Assembly (NCBI RefSeq): GCF_018812025.1
Contig: NC_063054.1
Location: 39,505,396 to 39,569,395, forward strand
Source: Megalobrama amblycephala
Lineage: Eukaryota; Chordata; Actinopteri; Cypriniformes; Xenocyprididae
DNA length: 64,000 nucleotides
Direction: 5' to 3'
Made by a program: the position numbers and the translations under genes. Below the pieces are notes generated by a model. That model saw nothing but the letters and a program-made list of their open reading frames with translations, did no database searches and was not told the DNA's origin. This document shows positions 22,201 through 30,315 of the stretch, in pieces; positions within the stretch are counted from its first letter, which is position 1, and every line of letters begins with the position of its first letter.

Positions 22201-25200
22201 ATTTTCTGAAAAAAATTGAAAATTATATAATTTTTAACCTTAAATGCTCATCTTGAACTAGCTCTCTTCTTCTTCTCCTCTATTTGAATTCCAGCAGTGT
22301 AGACGCTGCTAAGTGTATTACTGCCCTCCACAGGTCAAAGTTTGAACTAATTGTTATATACTATTGAACTAGCATATTGCATATAAAATTAGTTCAAACT
22401 TTGACCTGTGGAGGGCAGTAATACGCTTAGCTGCATCTACACTGCTGGAATTCAAATAGAGAAGAAGAAGAGAGCTAGTTCAAGATGAGCATTTAAGGTT
22501 AAAACTTATATAATTTTCAATTTTTTTTTAGAAAATGAGCAATGGTTTCACTAGATAAGACCCTTATTTCTCATCTGGGATCGTGTTGAACAATTTGAAG
22601 CTGCAGTGAAACTAATTTTGACCTTCAATCGTTTGGTGCCCATTCAAGTCCATTATAAGGAGAAAAATCCTGGAATGTTTTCATCAAAAACTTTAATTTC
22701 TTTTCAACTGAAGAAAGAAAGACATGGACATCTTGGATGACATGGGGGTGAGTAAATTATCAGGAAAAGTTTATTTAAAAGTGAACTATTCCTTTAATGT
22801 ATGCAAGTTTCAAAATCAAAACTGCAATAGTAAAAAAAAAAACAAAAAACAAAAACAAATATAATATAGATAACATTATAATATTTATAGATACAAATAT
22901 AAAATTCAAAGAACAAATATCAATTTGCAGTCACTACTGGATCTTCACTATCTTGTCTACATTTTTATAATTTTATAGTCTCTCCTAATTTCTGTGGTCT
23001 CGATGTGCAGTGCCTTGTAGCACTGTTACAACACATAATAAAATCAATTACCAGGAATTTTAATCACTCCCTTTCCTTCAATGCCTATGATCTTCTAATA
23101 AATATCCAAAAACATATGCTGCATAACTTAATGAAACAGTTCTTCTGCAACGAACTTATAATTGTCAATGCAACACTATATTATTTATAATTTTAAATAA
23201 AATTATTTAATTTTATTCTCAGACTAACCTATAAACTATGAATTAAAGCCCTAGTTCTATTTTCTCTATGATGATGCTTTTGTAGTATTCTTCAACTTGT
23301 AATTTGCTATAGGTTATCTGCTATATACAGGTGCATCTCAATAAATTAGAATGTCATGGAAAAGTTCATTTATTTCAGTAATTCAAATTGTGGAACTTGT
23401 GTATTAAACAAATTCAATGCAGACAGACTGAAGTACTTTAAGTCTTTGGTTCTTTTAATTGTGATGATTTTGGCTCACATTAAACAAAAACCCACCAAGT
23501 CACTATCTCGACAAATTAGAATACCATAAGACCAATAAAAAAACATTTTTAGTGAATGTTGGCCTTCTGGGAAGTATGTTCTATGTACTCGGTTGGGGCT
23601 CCTTTTGCTTTAATTTTCTGCCTCAATTCGGCGTGGCATGGAGGCGATCACCCTGTGGCACTGCTGAGGTGGGATGGAAGCCCAGGTTGCTTTGATAGCG
23701 GCCTTCAGGTCATCTGCATAGTTGGGTCTGGTGTCTCTCATCTTCCTCTTGACGATTCCCCATAGATTCTCTATGGGGTTCTGGTCAGGCGAGTTTGCTG
23801 GCCAATTAAGCACACCAAAACCATGGTCATTTAACCAACTTTTGGTACTTTTAACAGTGTGGGCAGGTGCCAAATCCTGCTGGAAAATGAAATCAGCATC
23901 TTTAAAAAGCTGGTCAGCAGAAGTGCTATAAAATGTCTTGGTAAACGGGTGCAGTGACTTAGTAAACACAGTGGTCCAAAGTCCTCTTTTCAGATGAGAG
24001 CAAGTTTTGTATTTTATTTGGAAACCAAGGTCCTAGAGTTTGGAGGAAGAGTGGAGAAACTTATAGCCCATGTAGCTTGAAGTCCAGTGTGAAGTTTCCA
24101 CAGTCAGTGATGATTTGGGCTGCCATGTCATCTGCTGGTGTTGCAGTCAACGCACCCATCTACCAGGAACTTTTAGAGCACTTCATGCTTCCTTCTGCTG
24201 ACAAGTTTTATGGAGATGCTGATTTCATTTTCCAGCAGGATTTGGCACCTGCCCACACTATTAAAAGTACCAAAAGTTGATTAAATGACCATGGTTTTGG
24301 TGTGCTTAATTGGCCAGCAAACTCGCCTGACCAGAACCCCATAGAGAATCTATGGGGAATCGTCAAGAGGAAGATGAGAGACACCAGACCCAACTATGCG
24401 GATGACCTGAAGGCCGCTATCAAAGCAACCTGGGCTTCCATCCCACCTCAGCAGTGCCACAGGGTGATCGCCTCCATGCCGTGCTGCATTGAGGCAGTAA
24501 TTAAAGCAAAAGGAGCCCCTACCAAGTACATATACAGAAAATGAACATACTTCCCAGAAGGCCAACATTCACTAAACATGTTTTTTTAATTGGTCTTATG
24601 GTATTCTAATTTGTCGAGATAGTGAATTGGTGGGTTTTTGTTTAATGTGAGCCAAAATCATCAATTAAAAGAACCAAAAAGACTTAAAGTACTTCAGTCT
24701 GTCTGCATTGAATTTATTTAATACACAAGTTCCACAATTTGAGTTGAATTACTGAAATAAATGAACTTTTCCATGACATTCTAATTTATTGAGATGCACC
24801 TGTAAGCATCTGCTATATAAATACACATAAGCCATTACAGATAAATGTAATGTATTAAAAAGGCTGCAACATCCTGATTTCATTTAATTAGACCTACCTT
24901 TCTGCGTCTATTCTCAGATTCTTCACTATTCATCTTCTGAAGTTCCTGAAACAACAAATTGCAAAATCATACATTGCATTGTAATGCAAACAAAAAGATT
25001 ATGAATGTCATCAGAGGATGTCTGTTTTAAAGTTTACCATACATACTTTGGCTTGATCTGCAATTAAAGACTGATAATATTCCTCATCCTGCTCCTCACG
25101 AATCCTCCGCCATTGACTTAAGGATTCCTGTCAATATTTTGAGATAGGAAATTTAGAAAAATAGTAATACCATAATTAAGAGCACTCTTAAGAGCATCAA

Positions 25201-27871
25201 AACTTGTGCCAAATAAATGTGGGTGATCCACAAGACTACTCTTTTCTTCAGTTCGATGAACATTATATAAAAAAAAATAGCAAAAATGAAAAATAATGTA
25301 GGCTCTTCTTTCAAATAAGAAGTGTTTTGAAATGCAAATATTGTGAACCTACAAACTGAAATTATGGCAGAAGAAAATGTTTGATGGTAAGACAAGCTCT
25401 TAGCAATGCAAGTGAAGTTTACCGTGTCTTTATTTCATCTGATAAATCGATGAACACTTGGTCAGTATTCTCCTCAGTGGGTGACTCAATGATGAGTGAA
25501 TCACTGTCTGAAGTATGTGCATTTAGGTGTTCGTTCTCTAATGCTGGTGGCAGGTGACTGGAACATTCAGTCCTTGGCCTTCAAAAACATGGAAATAAAG
25601 ATTGTTTTCCTAATAAGAAACTGAATATTAAAACTAGATTATGACCAGTCAGTGTTTTCCATACCTGCAACTCTCAATGTGAACCTTAAGTTCATTGAAA
25701 TTGAACTGTTTTTCACAGGTAAGACACCTCTCCATTGGCCCAAGCAAGGGAGATTCGCAGACAACCTTAAAAATTTAAAGAGCAATCTCAAAAGTTTAGA
25801 TAACTGTAAAAAAATAAAAATTCTATAAATAAATCTCAAAAATGGCTGGAGAATATGGCCCAAGACACCACAAAATCTGACAAAATTGCTTGGATGATAT
25901 AACTATATCTGCTGTATTTTGAAAAATTATACTTTGTAGTAAATCTCACGAACAAAACTTTTAGCCCATACTAAGATGATCCAACAGTGTGTGTTCTGTT
26001 TATCTTCCGCATGTGTGCATATGTACACAGAGATGATAGCATGTGAAATGATAATAACCACATGGCTGTTCTCTGTGAATACAGTAAGAAACGATGGTAA
26101 CTTTAACCACATTTAACAGTATATTAGCAACATGCTAACGAAACATTTAGAAAGACAATTTACAAATATCACTAAAAATATCATGTTATCATGGATCATA
26201 AACAGTTATTATCCTCCATCTGCCAGTTTTGCTGTTGTCCTTGCTTGATGGCTTCACAATACCTGCAGAACTGTGCAGGTCCACAGCGTTAATACTGCCT
26301 TCCCTAGAAGATGGGCTGATGCAAATTTTAGGGGCGTACATAAAAATGATCCCGACTGTTACAAAACAGATTTACATAAGGAGGAAACAATGGTGTTTGA
26401 GGCTCATGGTATGTGATTACCATCTACAGAAATCTTATTATTCAACTATGCCAAGGTAAATACAATTTTCACTTCTAGGGCACCTTTAATTTAATTTAAT
26501 TTAATTTAAATTTGTCTATTTGGTTTATTTTATCTATTTAATGTACATTTACTTAATCTATGATGCTCTGTTCAGTTTCAATGTGTTCAAAGGCTTTCAC
26601 GTATTTCTAGTGAATGTCTAGTTTTGCCTTGTAATTACAGTTCTGTATTCTTTAGTAATAATAATAATTTAAAAAAAAAATATATATATATATATACATA
26701 TATAAAAACTTGTTTATTTTGAGACGATGGTAGAGTGCTTATAGTGTGATGTGTCATTTGGGACACACCTGCTCTGTCACTTTTGTTTCTGTCAATGCTG
26801 CTGTAATGAACTGAAGGAACGAACGAGGGAGCAGCTTCGGATGGGAGGGTGTCACGTGATAACATATTTGTGACGTCATTCTACTCTATAAATTGTCACA
26901 TACTATAGCTGCATTCACGCCACCTCGTATTTACCGTAATCTTGAAATGACAACACGTGACGTTATATTTGGAGCTGTTCACGTCCTTTTGGTCCTTGGA
27001 CTGGGAATTATGCGTTTCCATGGCACCACTATCAACGCCTAATAAATCAATCTACAGCGGTCAGGTGGTACAGCGGCCACGTGGTACATGTGGGAGCTTT
27101 CAGAAAACTCCCAGCTTACAAGCTGTAACTACGATCTCTACGAGGACGTGAACGCTTTTTACTAGCTAGAATCTCGTAACTACAGGAATTACGAGACCGC
27201 GTGAACGCACCTAAAATTTTAATAAAACCAAATCCCCAATAAAGCCGTTTTTGATTTAGATTTTCTGTTGTCAGGCATGAAACAATATAAACAGTCACTA
27301 AACGCGACCCATTAAACAGCAGTTACTTTCACTGACATGCAAAAATCCTAATATATTTGCGACCTGATCAAAAAAAATCACCATGTACCTACGTTAAAGA
27401 GCAGCTATATGCAGTGATTTTGGATATATTGACACAGAACAAATGACGAATCAGCTGCGGTACGGTCAATGTAACACTTTCTGCACAGACACCGAGAGAG
27501 ACGATCTGAGCTGGGAAAGAAAAACTTAAAAACCTTGGTCGCCATATTGGGAATATTTTCCCTGGATGTAACGTTAAGCCAAGGCTTATTCAAAAAGAGT
27601 AAAATCCAGAAATGCCTTGTTCTTAATGTGTCATATTATGTGTCATATGTCAAATTATATGTCATAGTATTGGCATAACGTCATATGTGAACAAACATAT
27701 TCGCATACAGACAAACAACAACTTTTAAAGAGATAAGCAACTTTTCTTACCATCCACTGAGTTATGCCCTTGCGTTCCAGACGGAGTGGCTTGTCGGTCT
27801 GGGACATTTGAACCACCAACGTTATCCACTTCATTGGTGAGTCGTCTTAAAATGTTTGCAATGTCAGCCAT
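19239..27871 (-). CDS. UBZ zinc-finger / HECT-domain E3 ubiquitin ligase gene, one in-frame stop
   Basis: Hand-read exons (minus): 27,751-27,871 (ATG at 27,869), 25,665-25,765, 25,423-25,578, 25,047-25,116, 24,898-24,945, 21,808-21,933, 21,557-21,724, 21,330-21,475, 20,880-21,205, 20,559-20,737, 20,246-20,418, 19,960-20,174 and 19,239-19,477. All junction phases agree except exon 1 to 2. Exon 2 encodes a CCHC finger (CLTCEKQFNFNELKVHIESC) of UBZ/Rad18 type, a likely ubiquitin binder. Exon 4-5 is a charged helix. Exons 9-13 are a HECT domain: FVDDTKAAEGAVDGGGPTRE, ..SSIFEGP, and near the end EANTCNIVLKLPIHHNYE, with the catalytic Cys at 19,329-19,331. A TAG at 20,018-20,020 interrupts exon 12, yet homologous coding continues after it (RELETRTLCFWRDW). 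The architecture recalls the multicopy fish 'G2E3-like' proteins. It starts 68 bp inside the right TIR, so it is cargo or a partner gene of the transposon. Confidence 0.8.
21947..22798. mobile_element. 852-bp near-perfect foldback MITE
   Basis: The two halves are inverted copies: the left starts ggattagttcacttttaaataaac and the right ends with its near complement, with the centre near 22,370. A partial copy lies at 35,562-36,018. It has no coding capacity. It lies in intron 5 of the HECT gene, its edge 13 bp from the exon 6 acceptor at 21,934. Confidence 0.8.
23328..24802. mobile_element. Tc1/mariner foldback made of two transposase 3' halves
   Basis: TA flanks both ends (23,326-23,327; 24,803-24,804), and the termini CAGGTGCATCTCAATAAATT are inverted copies. 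The right half encodes, on the plus strand, a Tc1-type catalytic region: MIWAAMSSAGV near 24,110, DFIFQQDLAPAHT near 24,230 and NWPANSPDQNPIENLWG near 24,305-24,355. The left half encodes the same C-terminal part on the minus strand (23,610-23,960). The 5' half with the DNA-binding domain is absent, so it could only move in trans. It sits in intron 5 of the HECT gene. Confidence 0.85.
26050..26485 (+). mobile_element. TTAA MITE family A, 5'-truncated copy
   Basis: Matches the right half of the complete copy at 8,165-9,138, starting at the gtgaatacagtaagaaacg segment. It ends in tagGGCACCT followed by TTAA (26,486-26,489). The left end is missing. It lies in the long first intron of the HECT gene. 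Confidence 0.75.
26670..26706. repeat. A-run and (TA)n microsatellite
   Basis: A run of A followed by about ten TA dinucleotides in intron 1 of the HECT gene. Length variation between individuals would be expected. Confidence 0.8.
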
Positions 27872-27938
27872 GGTACTTGCATGATGTTAAAATGGCGCCA
27901 CAAAACCAAATTAAAGCGGGATGAAGCTCTGATCTCTA

Positions 27939-28467
27939 ACTGTCCAATGACAGTGAGTGTTACAAGTGAGAGAGGGTTGGCTCTTCAAATTGAGGCGAAA
28001 GTTGATTGGTTGCTCCCACGTGTGTACTGTCCAATGGCATTTTACCACTCGATTGACAAATGGATAAAGAAAAGCATTTGGCAAACCGACAAAGAAAAGC
28101 AATTGGTAAATAGAGAAAGAAAAGCATTTGCCAAATTCTTTTTAAAAAAGCGATTTAAATGCGCATTTAAAATGATTTACTAATGAACTTTTTATTGTTT
28201 TATTGATCTACATTTTAAAAAGTGAATTAAATATCCCATTTCAAATGTGTCTATTTATTTATTCATTCAAAAAAGATTTTTTAAATTTTACTGTTTTATT
28301 GTTTTATTAAACTACATTTAAAAACAGGAATTAAATAAACAACTTTAAATATGTCTATTAATTTGCCCATATAAAAAGTGAATCATTTATATACATTTTT
28401 ATGTTTGAATTATTAAATTAATTAATTGATTCTTCTTTTTATTTTTAAGTGGCACCCCTGGTCCTCC
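27939..28467 (-). repeat. Right TIR of the 13.6-kb transposon
   Basis: Inverted partner of 14,879-15,394. The three AAAGAAAAGC repeats (28,061-28,137) mirror those of the left TIR, and CCAAT boxes near 27,944 and 28,030 are kept. The ATG of the HECT gene lies 68 bp from its inner edge. The outer end, CCTCC, abuts ATAT. Confidence 0.85.
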
Positions 28468-28484
28468 ATATTGTGCAATGCAAT

Positions 28485-29222
28485 GCCATCATTGCAAATC
28501 ACAATGCCGTCGCAGAGTCTGCCAAGCAATTCTCCACTCTGTATGAGAAAAGATGGATGGAATCCATTTCAAGTGCTGCACTGGGTACACTTCATCAAGC
28601 CCAAATGGAATAAACCACATGTTTTGCCCTTTACACAGGATGTGTCCCTGCTGCACAAGTTTCTTGCTACTGAGCATGCTAAGTGCATGAAGGACCTTGA
28701 GGAAGAACCTAACATCAAAAGCTTTGGGAATCTTGCACAAGTGACTGACGCAGGTGGTACTATTTAACAGAAGAAGGCAAGGGGAAGTTTCAAAAATGGA
28801 ACTCCAGGCTTTCACATCCAGAAATCGTACAGAGTTGAATCCTGACATTATGATGGGCCTTACTGAGTTTGAGAGGAAGGTTACAAAGTACTTTGACAGA
28901 GTTGAGATTCGAGGTAAAAGGTCACGAATGGTGCCCGTGCTTCTCACACCTGACATGATCACTGCAATGGATCTCCTCATTAAAAACAGGAATGAGTGTC
29001 AAGTCCACACAGAGAATGTGTACTTGTTTGCACGCCCATGTGTGCTTTCCCATTACAGAGGCTCTGACTGCTTCTGCAAGTATTCAAAACGATGTGGTGC
29101 AAAAAAACCAGAGTCACTCACCTCAACAAGATTGAGGAAACAAGTTGCCACTTTGTCAACAGTACTAAACTTAAAAGAAAATGAAATGGATCAATTTGCT
29201 ACCTTTCTAGGACATGATACAG
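28485..29222 (+). pseudogene. Tyrosine-recombinase-like gene fragment
   Basis: Plus-strand coding relic read in three frames. 28,490-28,605 gives ..KQFSTLYEKRWMESISSAAL; 28,606-28,745 gives WNKPHVLPFTQDVSLLHKFL; 28,760-29,222 is open and gives LFNRRRQGEVSKM, then VPVLLTP, LRKQVATLSTVLNL and FLGHD. This pattern (an Arg in RRR.GE, then LRK.., then LGHD) recalls the multicopy tyrosine-recombinase-fold proteins of fish, related to the Crypton/phage integrase fold; it is recalled, not searched. The left part is cut by the 13.6-kb transposon. The right end stops after FLGHD, before the catalytic Tyr, at the junction with the minus-strand Tnp2-like gene. Confidence 0.55.
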
Positions 29223-29920
29223 TTTCTAGTGCCTGGTAATCAACTTCCTCACCTGGTGAAAGGACAGTCCATTCATTTTCATATTTCACACAGTATGAAT
29301 AATAAGGACAACAAAAGGATTCAGGTATTAACAGCTTGCCACACAATAACCAGTCTGTGTCCATGTAAAGAATGTACTTAATCTGAAAAAACAATGGAAC
29401 AACTTCTGCATGGAGGTGACCCACAGTAAACACATCTTTAACACAATATTTGACATCATTAATCTCTACTTCTGTAACTCGTTGAAGCTGTTTGCCTTCA
29501 AAATTGACATGGCTGTACTTCTTGTTCACACTTATTGAATGCTGGAGAGCTGAAGGTAAAGACTGAAAGGGTGTGTTCACACAACATCCAGCAACTTTCT
29601 CATATTCCCCCAACATATTAACAGAAGACAATTCCCAACATTGTTTATGCTGATGTCGGTTACTTAAAGTGGATGAAATGTTACTGAAATTTTTACAAGC
29701 GCTAGCGACCTGTTTGAAATATTGATGTTTGCCTTCAAACCTCAAACACCATAAAGAACGCAAAGGCCCATAGCATAACATCAAACGAGAGTAATGGATT
29801 AAATAATGACATTTTTGGAGTAAGAACATCACCAAACTCTTCAACTGTACATGACAAAATCTCAGAAACTAAGAGATCAAGAGTGGGAAGCCATTCTTTT
29901 TTTACAACTGGTGCCATTAT

Positions 29921-30284
29921 TGTCATGATCACCAGTGAGAGTGCCCTATCAGCCACTAGAGGGCACTCCATCTTGGACTCTTGTTTTCACCCCTTGGACT
30001 ACAATACCCATACTCACTCTTGGACTCATTATCCCACTCATTGCACTCAGCTGTTTTGTGTTTGTTATCAGTGTCTGTCTATTTAGTCTCAGTTGTTTCT
30101 GTCCTTGGTTGTGGTTTGTTATATTCTGTTATGTGCACATTTTGTACCGCTGGCTTTTGTTTTCTGTGGACTGTCACTCTGGATTTTGACCCATGCCTGT
30201 GCTGGATGTATGATTTTGGATTTCCCTTTTATTAAACTGCTGCACTTGGATCTTACCATCTTGTTTCTGTGTGCAACCGTGACA
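29921..30284 (+). repeat. 5' LTR of the gag-only element
   Basis: 364 bp, TG...CA termini. It contains an attaaa-type polyadenylation signal near 30,231. No difference from the 3' LTR was found by eye. Confidence 0.9.
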
Positions 30285-30315
30285 GAACAAACCACCACTA
30301 TATTGATCCAGCAGC

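Larger units (their letters stand above)
14879..28467. mobile_element. 13.6-kb DNA transposon with long TIRs carrying integrase-like and HECT genes
   Basis: Two inverted copies of a ~0.52-kb sequence bound this unit: 14,879-15,394 and 27,939-28,467. Both begin GGAGGACCAGGGGTGCCACT reading inward, and ATAT abuts each end (14,875-14,878 and 28,468-28,471), compatible with a 2-4-bp target duplication. Two genes run inward: an integrase-fold transposase gene starting 77 bp inside the left TIR, and a UBZ-HECT gene starting 68 bp inside the right TIR. The transposase type recalls eukaryotic elements named after bacterial IS3 (IS3EU); that name is tentative. Nested inside are two MITEs with 8-bp-TSD-type or matching TIRs, three foldback elements and a TTAA MITE fragment. 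The element looks immobile on its own because its transposase gene is damaged. Confidence 0.85.

Noticed and set aside
25838..26112. Possible extra exon of the HECT gene to fix the exon 1-2 phase mismatch
   Set aside because: No open segment with good splice sites and matching phase was found; left unresolved.
29935..30235. Short hydrophobic ORFs in the LTRs (84 aa, present twice)
   Set aside because: They are identical in both LTRs and have no start context or domain; by-products of LTR sequence.
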